A DNA stretch of 16,263 bases from 13-2-20CM-68-14 sp035640035 (GCA_035640035.1 DASQWX010000093.1:1-16263); one strand, 5' to 3'; numbered from the stretch's first letter, positions 6,261-14,121 are shown. Notes: generated by a model from the letters alone, not told the origin. Program-made: numbers and translations.

Positions 6261-6623
6261 ATGGAGCGGGCTGAAGCACAGCTTTCGTCCTCGCTCGGCC
6301 GGATCACGATCTCGACTGGCGCGATCGCCCAGATCGTCGCTCAGACGACGGCACGCTGCTACGGCGTCGTCGGCATGGGCGGGGGAGCGCGCGCCAAGGT
6401 CGGGCGGTTTCTGCCACGTGGCCGCAACACGCAGGGGATCTCGGTTTCCGCGGACCGCGACGCCGTCTCCGTCGATCTCCTCGTCGTCGTCGAGCACGGG
6501 CTCAACCTGGCGGAGGTCGCGGCGACGATCCGCTCTCAGGTGCAGTACGAGGTGGAACGCGTGACCGGACTCCGCGTCGCCTCGGTGGACGTCCATATCC
6601 AGGACGTTCGCCAATCAGCGTGA
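6261..6623 (+). CDS. Asp23/Gls24 (DUF322) family protein
   Basis: This 120-residue soluble protein belongs to the alkaline-shock protein 23 family. It shows GRITISTGAIAQIVAQTTARCYGV near residues 13-36, a VSVDLLVVVEHGLNLAEVA core and a C-terminal VERVTGLRVASVDVHI, the usual family signature. In Staphylococcus, Asp23 is a membrane-associated protein tied to envelope stress; the exact role of the short single-domain homologues is unclear. No membrane segment is visible here. The downstream gene starts inside its stop as GTGA, so it is coupled to the FakA-type kinase. The same pair (yloU-yloV) is adjacent in Bacillus. Family assignment is strong, function is not. Confidence 0.88.
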   Translation: MERAEAQLSSSLGRITISTGAIAQIVAQTTARCYGVVGMGGGARAKVGRFLPRGRNTQGISVSADRDAVSVDLLVVVEHGLNLAEVAATIRSQVQYEVERVTGLRVASVDVHIQDVRQSA

Positions 6624-8200
6624 GCGATCACGACGCCGTCCTTGGGCTCGTGCGCGGTGCGCTCGCGGCGATCGAGCGGAGCCGCGGCCGGATCGACGAT
6701 CTCAACGTGTATCCGGTTCCCGACGGGGACACGGGCACGAACCTCGCATTGACCGTCCGCGGCATCGTCGAATCGCTCGAGAGCTCGACCGCGGAGGATC
6801 GCCCGGCGATCGTGCAAGCGACCGCGCGCGCCGCCTTGATGAGCGCGCGCGGCAATTCGGGCGTGATCCTCTCGCAGATCGTGCGCGGGGTGGGCGAATC
6901 GCTCGCCGCTGAAGAAATGTTCGACGGCGGCGCGGTCGCTCGGGCGTTCCGCTCCGGCTCTGACTCCGCCTATCGCGCCGTTCGCGAGCCCGTCGAGGGC
7001 ACGATGCTGACCGCGATTCGCAAGCTCGCCGAGACCGCCGAGGCGGAGCAGGCGCGGCCGGTCCCGTCGCTGCTCGAGCTCCTGATCGCCCGCGGCGAAG
7101 CGGCGGTGGCTGAGACCGAGGACGAGCTCGACGTCCTCCGGCAAGCAGGCGTGGTCGACGCGGGCGCGGCGGGGCTGGTCGAGCTCGTGCGCGGAATCGC
7201 GGCGGCCGTCGCGGGGCAGCCCTTGCCGGAGGCGCCGCCGCTCGAGGAGCCCGCGGTCGAGAGCGCACACCAGGAGCTGTCCCGCTTCCGCTATTGCACG
7301 ACGTTCGTGATCGAGGGAGAGCTCGCACCGGAAGCGGTGGAGGCCGAGTTCGAGCATCTCGGCGACTCGCTGCTCGTCGTCGGCGACGAGCATGCCCTCA
7401 AGGTTCATGTCCACACCGACGACCCGGGAGCTGCGCTGACGATCGGAACTCGCGCCGGGGCGATCGAGAACGTCGAGATCGCCGACATGCATCGCCAGAC
7501 ACGGGCGAGGGAGCGCCGACTGCTCGCGGCCGTTCCCGATCTGCCACCTGCGGCGACCGCCGTCGTCGCCGTCGTCAGCGGCGACGGAAACCGGCGGCTG
7601 TTCGAGAGTCTCGGCGCGGCGCAGATCGTGCCCGGAGGCCCGACCATGAACCCTTCCGCGGCGGACATCCTGGCGGCCGCCGAGGCGACGCCGGCGCCCG
7701 AGGTCGTCGTGCTGCCGAACAACGACAACGTCGTCCTCGCCGCCGAGCAGGCGGCGTCGCTTGCATCGAAGCCCGTCCGAGTAGTCCCGACGGCGTCTAT
7801 TCAGACAGGCCTTGCCGCCATCGTCGCCTTCGAGCCGTCCCGGACGGCTTCCGAGAACAGTGCCGAGATGGCTGACGCGGCTGCCCGTGTGGCGACCGGC
7901 GCGGTCACGACTGCCTCGCGCGAGGTGCAGCTGAACGGCCGGATTGTCGGGCCGGGCGACTACCTGGGGTTGCTCGGTGAAGAGCCGGTCACCGGAGGAA
8001 CGGAGTTCGAGGCGGTAGCGCGGACCGTGCTGGAGCGTCTGCTGGCCGAGCCACGGGAGGTTCTCACCCTGCTCACCGGGGCGGACGAGCCCGACCTGGC
8101 CGGCCTGATCGCCGAGCTCGAGCAGGCGAACCCCGAGCTCGAGATCGAGGTTCACGAGGGGGGCCAGCCGCACTACCCTCTGCTGGTCTCGGCCGAATAG
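6620..8200 (+). CDS. fakA: FakA-type fatty acid kinase (DAK2 domain)
   Basis: This 526-residue protein matches FakA/YloV, which phosphorylates fatty acids presented by a FakB (DegV-family) carrier so that they can enter phospholipid synthesis. The N-terminal ATP-binding DAK2/DhaL domain (about 1-200) has NVYPVPDGDTGTN (29-41, metal/ATP site), SARGNSGVILSQ (75-86) and REPVEGTMLT, then VVDAGAAGLV. The middle domain starts near YCTTFVIEG and contains the HVHTDDPG motif (about residues 261-268). The C-terminal third, with VVLPNNDNV and VVPTASIQTGLAA, is the FakB-interacting domain. Length and domain order match complete FakA. The GTG overlaps the Asp23 stop. A DegV-family partner lies one gene downstream, separated by a lone receiver domain. 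Confidence 0.87.
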   Translation: MSDHDAVLGLVRGALAAIERSRGRIDDLNVYPVPDGDTGTNLALTVRGIVESLESSTAEDRPAIVQATARAALMSARGNSGVILSQIVRGVGESLAAEEMFDGGAVARAFRSGSDSAYRAVREPVEGTMLTAIRKLAETAEAEQARPVPSLLELLIARGEAAVAETEDELDVLRQAGVVDAGAAGLVELVRGIAAAVAGQPLPEAPPLEEPAVESAHQELSRFRYCTTFVIEGELAPEAVEAEFEHLGDSLLVVGDEHALKVHVHTDDPGAALTIGTRAGAIENVEIADMHRQTRARERRLLAAVPDLPPAATAVVAVVSGDGNRRLFESLGAAQIVPGGPTMNPSAADILAAAEATPAPEVVVLPNNDNVVLAAEQAASLASKPVRVVPTASIQTGLAAIVAFEPSRTASENSAEMADAAARVATGAVTTASREVQLNGRIVGPGDYLGLLGEEPVTGGTEFEAVARTVLERLLAEPREVLTLLTGADEPDLAGLIAELEQANPELEIEVHEGGQPHYPLLVSAE

Positions 8201-8205
8201 GCCGC

Positions 8206-8211
8206 TACTGT
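8206..8211 (+). promoter_or_regulatory. -10-like TACTGT before the receiver gene, leaderless spacing
   Basis: TACTGT lies in the 18-nt gap after fakA and ends 7 nt before the GTG at 8219. No Shine-Dalgarno is present. It would start a separate receiver-DegV-recG transcript. Confidence 0.5.
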
Positions 8212-8218
8212 CGACAGC

Positions 8219-8605
8219 GTGGAGCAGCCGATCCGGGTCGTCCTCGTCGAGGACAACCAGGTCTTTCGTGAGGGCATGGAGCTTGTCCTCGGGCTGCGTT
8301 CCGACATCGAGATCGTCGGTGCCGCCGAGGACGGGACGGAGGCCGTCGAGCTCACGAAGGAGCTCCGCCCGGACGTCATCCTGATGGACTACCGGCTCCC
8401 CGGGATGGACGGTGTCGAGGCGACGGCGGCCGTGATCGCCGCCTATCCGGGTGCTGCCGTGATCGGGCTAACCGCATCTGCGAACGTCCGGGAGCGCCAG
8501 GCGCTCAGCGACGCCGGCGCGATCGAGTGCCTGAGCAAGGACGACGACCTCGAGGAGATCGTGGCCGCGATTCACCGCGCCGCGGGACGCCTGCGGACGG
8601 GCTAG
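8219..8605 (+). CDS. Stand-alone response-regulator receiver domain protein
   Basis: This 128-residue protein is a complete CheY-like receiver with no output domain. The acidic pair Glu11-Asp12, phosphoacceptor Asp57 in LMDYRLPGMDG, the Thr85 switch in GLTAS and Lys107 in LSKDD are all present. The receiver therefore looks competent for phosphorylation. The sequence style (VLVEDNQVFREGMELVL) is NarL/LuxR-class, but the gene stops where the linker to a helix-turn-helix domain would begin, and the next gene follows at once as TAGTG. No histidine kinase is in the window. Single-domain regulators act by protein contact or in phosphorelays. Its position between the kinase and the fatty-acid carrier suggests a link to lipid or envelope control, which is inference only. 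Confidence 0.88.
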   Translation: MEQPIRVVLVEDNQVFREGMELVLGLRSDIEIVGAAEDGTEAVELTKELRPDVILMDYRLPGMDGVEATAAVIAAYPGAAVIGLTASANVRERQALSDAGAIECLSKDDDLEEIVAAIHRAAGRLRTG

Positions 8606-9462
8606 TGGATCTGACGACGGCGAATACGGCGATCGTCGTCGACTCGACGGCGGACTTCCCGGAAGCGCCGGAGCGCTACGCGAACTGGCGGATCGTCCCG
8701 CTCTACGTCCGGTTCGGCGACGAGAGCTTCCGCGACTATGTCGACCTGGCGCCGGCGGAGTTCTACGAGCGCTTGCGATCGTCGCCGGTCATGCCGACGA
8801 CCTCGCAACCGACGCCGGGTGACTTCGAGACCGTCTACGGGGAGCTAGGCGAATACGAACGTGTCTACTCGCTCCACATTGCGGGCACCCTCTCGGGCAC
8901 GGTCGAGAGCGCGCGCACGGCGGCGGCGGAGCTCGGCGAGCGGGTCCGCGTGGTCGACACCGAGAGCGCTTCGGCGGCGATCGCCATGCTCGGTCTGGCG
9001 ATGCAACGGCGGCTCGAGACCGGCGCGACCGAAGAGGAGATCGACGGCGTGATCGAGCGGCATCGGCGGAGCTCGCAGCTCGTCTTCACTGTCGACACGC
9101 TCGATTACCTCGCACGCGGGGGACGGATCGGGCGTGCGGCCGCCTGGGCCGGGGAGTTGCTGAAGGTGAAGCCCATCCTGACGATCCGCGACGGGGAGGT
9201 ACTGCCGCTCAAGCGCGTCCGCGGGAACCGGCGGGCGTTCCAGGAGTTCGTCGACGCCTTCGCAGCAGGCTCGGAGGACACTTCCGAGTTGCGAACGGCA
9301 ATCGCCCATGCCGACGCACCCGGGCGCGCGGAGGCGCTGACGGAGATGGTCCGGCGCACCCGGCCACGCGCGCAGCTCGAGCTCGTGACCTCGCTCGGGC
9401 CGGTCCTCGGCACGCATGCGGGGCCGGGGACGATCGGTTTCTTCTGGTTTGCGGATGGCTGA
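8605..9462 (+). CDS. DegV family fatty-acid-binding protein (FakB-like)
   Basis: This 285-residue protein belongs to the DegV family, whose studied members (FakB) bind a fatty acid and present it to FakA for phosphorylation. Motifs are AIVVDSTADFP (9-19), the lipid-site segment MPTTSQPTPGDF (63-74), GTLSGT (94-99), FTVDTLDYLARGGRIG and the C-terminal GPVLGTHAGPG with His271, which in FakB contacts the carboxylate. Length is typical. The GTG at 8605 overlaps the receiver stop as TAGTG and leaves only a few residues before the first strand. A longer upstream frame would run through the receiver gene and is rejected. With fakA one gene upstream, a FakA-FakB pair is the simplest reading; lipid specificity cannot be told from sequence. 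Confidence 0.88.
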   Translation: MDLTTANTAIVVDSTADFPEAPERYANWRIVPLYVRFGDESFRDYVDLAPAEFYERLRSSPVMPTTSQPTPGDFETVYGELGEYERVYSLHIAGTLSGTVESARTAAAELGERVRVVDTESASAAIAMLGLAMQRRLETGATEEEIDGVIERHRRSSQLVFTVDTLDYLARGGRIGRAAAWAGELLKVKPILTIRDGEVLPLKRVRGNRRAFQEFVDAFAAGSEDTSELRTAIAHADAPGRAEALTEMVRRTRPRAQLELVTSLGPVLGTHAGPGTIGFFWFADG

Positions 9463-11518
9463 GGGTCCGCGCGGCTTCGCCGGCACGAAGCGCCCCGATC
9501 GCTGGCCGCCGACGAAGGGGCGGCCGCGGCCGGACGTCCTCGCACGCTCGCTTGACACGCTGCCCGGCGTCGGTCCTGCTCTCCGTGGAAAGCTCGCGAA
9601 GCTGGGGCTGCGGACGATCCGTGACCTGCTCGAGCACCGGCCGCGCGACTACCAGCAGGCCGTGGGGGAGACGGCGATCTCGGACCTCTTCGGCGATGAG
9701 GAGGCCGTGATCGCGGGTGAGGTGCGCCGCGTCTCCGTCCGCCCGACCCGTCGCAGGCTGACCGTCCTGAAGGCGGCCGTGCGCGATGCCAGCGGCGAGA
9801 TCTCGGCGGTCTGGTTCAACCAGCCGTGGCTTGCAGACAAGCTGCAACCCGGGACGAAGCTGCGCTTGCGCGGGCAGCTGCGCCGGAACGAGTTCCACGT
9901 GCGCTCGTACGACGTGGACGGCGCTTCGGCGACGGCCGACTTCGCCCCGGTGTATCCCGCGAGTGAGGAAGTGACGTCCCCGCGGCTGCGAGCGCTCGTC
10001 GAGACGGCGCTGCCGCACGCGCGCGACTTCGGCGACTCGCTGCCGGAGTCGCTTCGTGCGCGGGAGCGGCTGCCGCTTCGGTTCGACGCGCTCGTTGCGC
10101 TCCATCGGCCGCGCGGCGCCGAGGAGGCCGAACGCGCGCGGCGGCGGCTCGCGCTCGACGAGCTACTCCTGCTCCAGGTCGGGCTGGCCCGGATCCGCGA
10201 AGGCACCGAGGAGGCGACCGCGCCGCCGTTGGGCGAGCCGGGCGAGCTCGTTGAGCGGTATCGGGAGGCACTTCCGTTCGAGCTGACGGCCGATCAGGAG
10301 CGGGCGATTTCAGAGATCGACGCCGACCTGGCCGGGACGAAGCCGATGCAGCGGCTGCTGCAGGGGGACGTCGGCTCGGGGAAGACGGTGGTCGCGCTGT
10401 ACGCGCTGCTGCGCGCCGTCGAGGCCGGCAGGACCGGCGCGCTGATGGCGCCGACCGAGACGCTCGCCGAGCAGCACTTCCTGACGCTCGAGCCGATCTG
10501 CGCGCAGATCGGCGTGCGGGCGGCGTTGCTGACGGGATCGGTCAAGGGCGAGCTCGAGGGGGCGCAGATCGTCGTCGGGACGCACGCACTGATCCAGGAA
10601 GGTGTCGACCTGTCGGATCTCGCGGTCGCGGTCGTCGACGAGCAGCACCGGTTCGGGGTCGAGCAGCGCGGAGCACTGGTTGCCGGCCGCTCGCCGCACG
10701 TTCTCCACATGACCGCGACGCCGATTCCGCGGACATTGGCGCTGACCGTCTACGGCGACCTCGCCGTGACGGAGATTTCGAAGCCGCCCGCGAATCGCAA
10801 GCCGATCGTGACGAGCTGGGTGACGGAGGAACGGAGTGCGGAGGCGTACCGTCGGCTGCGGAAGCATCTCGACGACGGGCGGCAGGCGTACGTCGTCTGC
10901 CCGCTGATCGAGGAGTCGGAGACGTCCCAGGCGCGGGCGGCGGAGGCCGAGGCCGAGCGGCTGCGGCGAGGCGAGCTGAAGGACTACCGGGTCGGTTTGC
11001 TCCACGGTCGGCTGCGGCCGGCGGAGCGGCGGGAGCTGATGGCCCGCTTCAAGGCGCGCGAGCTCGACGTGCTCGTCGCGACGACGGTGATCGAGGTCGG
11101 CGTCGATGTTCCGAACGCGACGATCATGATCGTCCAGGAGGCCGACCGGTTCGGCCTGGCCCAGCTGCACCAGCTGCGCGGCCGAGTCGGCCGCGGCGCG
11201 CAGCAGTCGTACTGCCTGCTCGTCTCGCGAGCGAAGGAAGAGCTCACGGACAATGCGAAGGAGCGGTTGCAGGCGCTGGTCGCGACGACGGACGGCTTCG
11301 AGCTGGCGGAGAAGGATCTCGAGCTTCGCGGCGAGGGCCGGCTGCTCGGCACCCGGCAGGCCGGCCTCTCGGAGTTCCGCTTCACACGCCTGCGGGCAGA
11401 CCGCGACCTGCTGGAGCAGGCGCGAGCGCTGGCCGGCGAGCTGGTCGCGTACGAGGGGCCGCTGAACGACGAGGTCGACCGCTTCTTCGCCGCCGCGGAA
11501 ACCGACTCGCTGGCGTGA
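9455..11518 (+). CDS. recG: ATP-dependent DNA helicase RecG
   Basis: RecG is a double-strand DNA translocase that remodels stalled replication forks and branch-migrates Holliday junctions. This 687-residue protein has the N-terminal helix-hairpin LPGVGPALRGKLAKLGL leading into HRPRDY, an OB-fold wedge domain (about residues 60-160), Walker A GDVGSGKT (304-311), PTETLAEQH, the RecG-type Walker B DEQH (395-398) followed by RFGVEQR, MTATPIPRTLAL, and the second RecA domain with LHGRL, TTVIEVGVDVPNA and QLRGRVGRG. All helicase motifs are intact and the length is normal. The ATG at 9455 overlaps the DegV gene by 8 bp. An in-frame ATG 13 codons upstream is possible but would deepen the overlap. Confidence 0.95.
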   Translation: MAEGPRGFAGTKRPDRWPPTKGRPRPDVLARSLDTLPGVGPALRGKLAKLGLRTIRDLLEHRPRDYQQAVGETAISDLFGDEEAVIAGEVRRVSVRPTRRRLTVLKAAVRDASGEISAVWFNQPWLADKLQPGTKLRLRGQLRRNEFHVRSYDVDGASATADFAPVYPASEEVTSPRLRALVETALPHARDFGDSLPESLRARERLPLRFDALVALHRPRGAEEAERARRRLALDELLLLQVGLARIREGTEEATAPPLGEPGELVERYREALPFELTADQERAISEIDADLAGTKPMQRLLQGDVGSGKTVVALYALLRAVEAGRTGALMAPTETLAEQHFLTLEPICAQIGVRAALLTGSVKGELEGAQIVVGTHALIQEGVDLSDLAVAVVDEQHRFGVEQRGALVAGRSPHVLHMTATPIPRTLALTVYGDLAVTEISKPPANRKPIVTSWVTEERSAEAYRRLRKHLDDGRQAYVVCPLIEESETSQARAAEAEAERLRRGELKDYRVGLLHGRLRPAERRELMARFKARELDVLVATTVIEVGVDVPNATIMIVQEADRFGLAQLHQLRGRVGRGAQQSYCLLVSRAKEELTDNAKERLQALVATTDGFELAEKDLELRGEGRLLGTRQAGLSEFRFTRLRADRDLLEQARALAGELVAYEGPLNDEVDRFFAAAETDSLA

Positions 11519-11524
11519 CCGTGC

Positions 11525-11558
11525 TGTAGTTCGTTCGGGTCTGGCACAACGAACTGCA
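11525..11558 (+). terminator. Long hairpin just after recG
   Basis: AGTTCGTT (11528-11535) pairs perfectly with AACGAACT (11548-11555) across a 12-nt loop, and TGT/GCA extends it to 11 pairs with one wobble. It begins 7 nt after the recG stop. No T-run follows. Its place at the end of a multi-gene unit fits a transcript 3' end or a processing/stability element. Confidence 0.4.
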
Positions 11559-11581
11559 CCACGGCGGCATGGCTAGTGCGC

Positions 11582-11599
11582 CGAAACGCAAACGTTTCG
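11582..11599 (+). promoter_or_regulatory. Palindrome CGAAACG-caaa-CGTTTCG upstream of rsmD
   Basis: A perfect 7-bp inverted repeat with a 4-nt centre sits 33 nt before the rsmD start, in a locally A/T-richer patch. AAACGTTT (11590-11597) is itself a perfect palindrome inside it. It could be a repressor operator for the rsmD-coaD unit or a small hairpin. No -10-like hexamer with leaderless spacing is visible in front of rsmD. Confidence 0.35.
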
Positions 11600-11632
11600 T
11601 CCACAGCGCCCAGCTCGCGGCACCATGGAACT

Positions 11633-12165
11633 GTGAGAATCATCGCGGGGTCGAACAAGGGCGCGCGGATCTTTGCCCCGAAGGGACATGACACGCGCCC
11701 TACGTCCGACCGCGCCCGCGAAGCGGCCTTCAACCTGATCGGCCCGGTCGACGACTCGTCCGTTCTCGACCTGTTCGCGGGCTCGGGCGCGATGGGGCTC
11801 GAGGCGCTCTCGCGCGGAGCGGCCTCCGTCGTCTTCGTCGAGAACGACCGCGACGCCTGCCGCGCGATCGACCGTAACCTCGACAAGCTCCGGCTCACCG
11901 GCGCCCGCGTGATTCAGCAGGACGCGCTCCGGGCTCTGGCGGGCGAGGCCGCGGCCGGCCACCGCTACGATCTCGTGCTGGTCGATCCTCCCTACCAAAT
12001 GTTTTCTTCCCTGCAAAAACGCCTTTCTACGTACCTTCCGGCCGTGCTCGCGGACGACGGACTGATCGTCCTCGAGACGGGCGCGAGGGACGAGCCGGAC
12101 CTGCCGCCGCTCAGCAAACGCACGAGCCGCCGCTACGGCGCCGCCCGCATCACGCTGTTCGAGAA

Positions 12166-12169
<4 letters not shown>
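11633..12169 (+). CDS. rsmD: 16S rRNA (guanine-966-N2)-methyltransferase RsmD
   Basis: RsmD methylates N2 of G966 in 16S rRNA, next to the C967 target of RsmB encoded at the left of this window. The 178-residue protein starts with MRIIAGSNKG, continues with DTRPTSDRAREAAFN (20-34), SAM motif I VLDLFAGSGAMGLEA (44-58) and the catalytic DPPY (118-121). Length is typical. GTG at 11633 is chosen because RIIAG is the conserved N-terminus of the family. A longer in-frame reading to 11576 would run across the upstream palindrome and is rejected. There is no ribosome binding site. The TGA overlaps the coaD GTG as GTGA, the conserved rsmD-coaD pairing. Confidence 0.94.
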
Positions 12170-12677
<508 letters not shown>

Positions 12678-12681
<4 letters not shown>

Positions 12682-13034
12682 ACGACACGCAACGCATCGA
12701 GGCGCTCCTCGCCGAAGCGGACCTGGGGGACGTGACGCTGCCGCGCAAGGACGCCAGAGAGCTGGTTCAGAAGCTGAAGGCGCGCGGCGAGCCCGGCGCC
12801 GCCGCGACGCTCGCCGAGAAGCTCGACACTCCCGGCGACGTCAGTCTCGATCCGGACGAGGCGCGCGCCTTGCTCGAGCAGCTGCGCGCCAGCGGTCGCC
12901 GTTGGGTCTTCGGCACGAACGAGGCGCGTGAGCTCTCCGCCCTCAAGCCGCCGGAGCGCGAGCCCGAGCCGGAACCCGAGCCGGAACAAAAGGTCGGATT
13001 TTTCGCCCGCTTCTTCGGCAAGCGTGACGAATAG
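12678..13034 (+). CDS. Hypothetical protein with internal repeat and MinD-like amphipathic tail
   Basis: I do not recognise this 118-residue protein. It has three visible parts. First, two copies of a roughly 21-residue helical unit at 17-37 and 53-73 (GDVTL...DAREL..KLKARG and GDVSL...EARAL..QLRASG), with 10 identical positions and a degenerate third trace (EARELSAL, 82-89). Second, a Pro-Glu linker (EPEPEPEPE, 95-103). Third, a C-terminal KVGFFARFFGKRDE (105-118), which forms a basic-aromatic amphipathic segment like the membrane-targeting helix ending MinD proteins. It has no cysteines and no signal peptide. The ATG overlaps the coaD stop as ATGA, and codon use matches the neighbours. Peripheral membrane attachment is my inference. 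It directly precedes the SepIVA-like gene. Confidence 0.72.
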
Positions 13035-13051
13035 ATTTTCCTCTGTAAACT
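13024..13051 (+). promoter_or_regulatory. Promoter-like GTGACG-16-TAAACT before the coiled-coil gene
   Basis: GTGACG (13024-13029) and TAAACT (13046-13051) are separated by 16 nt and end 10 nt before the ATG at 13062. The -35 element shares TGAC with TTGACA. It overlaps the end of the upstream gene. The mRNA would have zero to a few leader nucleotides. A typical Shine-Dalgarno is absent (only GGAA nearby). Confidence 0.45.
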
Positions 13052-13061
13052 CCCGGAATTC

Positions 13062-13574
13062 ATGGACGTACTCGTTCTCATCGACAAGCTCGACGACCTC
13101 GTGCACAACGCGAAAGCGGTGCCGCTGACCGACCAGGTCCGCATCGACCGCGAGGAGATCTACGACATCCTCGACCAGATGCGCGCGACCATTCCGGAGG
13201 AGATCAAGCAGGCCCGCTGGATCGTCAAGGAGCGGCAGGAGATGCTCGCCGAGGCGAAGCGGGAGTGCGACAGGATCCTTGGCGAGGCGCGCGAGCAGGC
13301 CGTTCGCGAGGCCTCGCAGACGGAGATCGTCAAGCTCGCCGAGCGCCAAGCGCAGGAGATCGTCGACGAGGCTAGGCGCCAAGCTCGGGAGACGCGCCTC
13401 GAGATGGAGGATTGGGCCGACAGCATCCTGTCGACGCTCGAGGTCAATCTCGACAAGTTCCTGGGCGCGGTGAAGCGGGGGCGCGAGCGGCTGCACGAGC
13501 GCTCGCAGGAGTCGGTCGTCGCCGGCGTCGGCGTGGGTGTCGACGGCGGCTCGACGAACGACCAACCGTTCTAG
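13062..13574 (+). CDS. SepIVA/DivIVA-like coiled-coil cell-envelope protein
   Basis: The 170-residue protein has a short N-terminal segment (MDVLVLIDKLDDLVHNAKAV), the motif VPLTDQVRIDREEIYDILDQ, a long charged coiled coil rich in Glu-Ala-Arg (about 45-118) and an amphipathic end with LEVNLDKFLGAVKRGRERL. Order and motifs resemble the actinobacterial DivIVA-like SepIVA family (mycobacterial septation and envelope factor, often auto-annotated as ATP synthase F0 subunit b). The mycobacterial protein is about 240 residues, so this is a compact version with a shorter coiled coil. No membrane helix is present, which argues against a true F0 subunit b. The neighbourhood (coaD upstream, DUF177 downstream) matches the mycobacterial region in outline. 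The tail is Gly/Val-rich and likely disordered. Confidence 0.75.
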   Translation: MDVLVLIDKLDDLVHNAKAVPLTDQVRIDREEIYDILDQMRATIPEEIKQARWIVKERQEMLAEAKRECDRILGEAREQAVREASQTEIVKLAERQAQEIVDEARRQARETRLEMEDWADSILSTLEVNLDKFLGAVKRGRERLHERSQESVVAGVGVGVDGGSTNDQPF

Positions 13575-13581
13575 AGCCCCG

Positions 13582-14091
13582 GTGGATACCTACCTGGCCG
13601 TCGCGAGCAAGCGCGATTGGCGTAGCTACGCCGATCGGCCGATCCCGGACGACGTCGCGACCCGGATTCTCGATGGCGGGAGGCTCGCCGGCAGCGCCGT
13701 CAACCGCCAGCCCTGGACGTTCGTCGTCGTCGAGGGTCCTGCGCGCAGGGAGCAGGTCGCCGAGACCGTCTACGCCGGCGACAACATCAGGGGAGCGGCG
13801 CTCGTCGTCGCGATCGTCACCGACGGGGGAGGCAGCGCCCTGGACGTTGGCCGAGCGATGCAGAACATGTTCCTCGTCGCCTGGAACGAGGGAGTCGCCT
13901 CGTGCCCGAACGGGATGCCCGACGCGGACCGGGCCGCCGCGGCGCTGGGCCTCGAAGCCGGCGAGAAGCCGGTGAACATCCTCTCCTTCGGCTATCCGCG
14001 ACGCGAGCAGAACCCCGAGTCGAAGAGCGCCGAGGAGTGGAGCGGGGAGGCCAATCGAAAGCCGCTTTCGGAGGTCGTCAGGCGGGTCTGA
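13582..14091 (+). CDS. Nitroreductase-family FMN oxidoreductase
   Basis: The 169-residue protein shows the nitroreductase fold signature. SKRDWRSYADRPIP (9-22) corresponds to the N-terminal R-S-x-R-x-F/Y FMN-phosphate motif. RLAGSAVNRQPWTFVVVE (34-51) is the usual flavin and substrate segment. DVGRAMQNMFLVAWNEGVAS is the central helix, and ILSFGYPRREQNP the C-terminal FMN site. These enzymes bind FMN and use NAD(P)H to reduce nitro compounds, quinones or flavins; the substrate cannot be told. GTG at 13582, 7 nt after the upstream stop, is preferred; an ATG at 13537 would overlap the coiled-coil gene by 38 bp. At 169 residues it is short for the family (often 180-220) but no core motif is missing. 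Confidence 0.82.
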   Translation: MDTYLAVASKRDWRSYADRPIPDDVATRILDGGRLAGSAVNRQPWTFVVVEGPARREQVAETVYAGDNIRGAALVVAIVTDGGGSALDVGRAMQNMFLVAWNEGVASCPNGMPDADRAAAALGLEAGEKPVNILSFGYPRREQNPESKSAEEWSGEANRKPLSEVVRRV

Positions 14092-14109
14092 AGCCGGTCC
14101 GGCGGTTGC

Positions 14110-14115
14110 TACGGT
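14110..14115 (+). promoter_or_regulatory. -10-like TACGGT before the DUF177 gene, leaderless spacing
   Basis: TACGGT ends 6 nt before the GTG at 14122, and CTGAAG 16 nt upstream is a weak -35 candidate. No ribosome binding site is visible. This matches the spacing seen at rpe, ribE, ribBA, rpmB and the receiver gene. Confidence 0.45.
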
Positions 14116-14121
14116 GACCGC

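Noticed and set aside
6536..8173. Long open frames on the minus strand (545 codons opposite fakA, 491 opposite ribBA/ribH, 513 opposite the ABC-F gene)
   Set aside because: They mirror the plus-strand genes, whose G/C-rich third positions suppress stops on the opposite strand. Their translations are low-complexity Arg/Asp/Leu-rich sequence with no family motif, and the plus-strand proteins are clearly recognisable.
11569..11688. Short ORF beginning MASAPKRKRF upstream of and overlapping rsmD
   Set aside because: The start faintly recalls L32, but the rest does not, it has no ribosome binding site, and it runs about 55 nt into rsmD in another frame.
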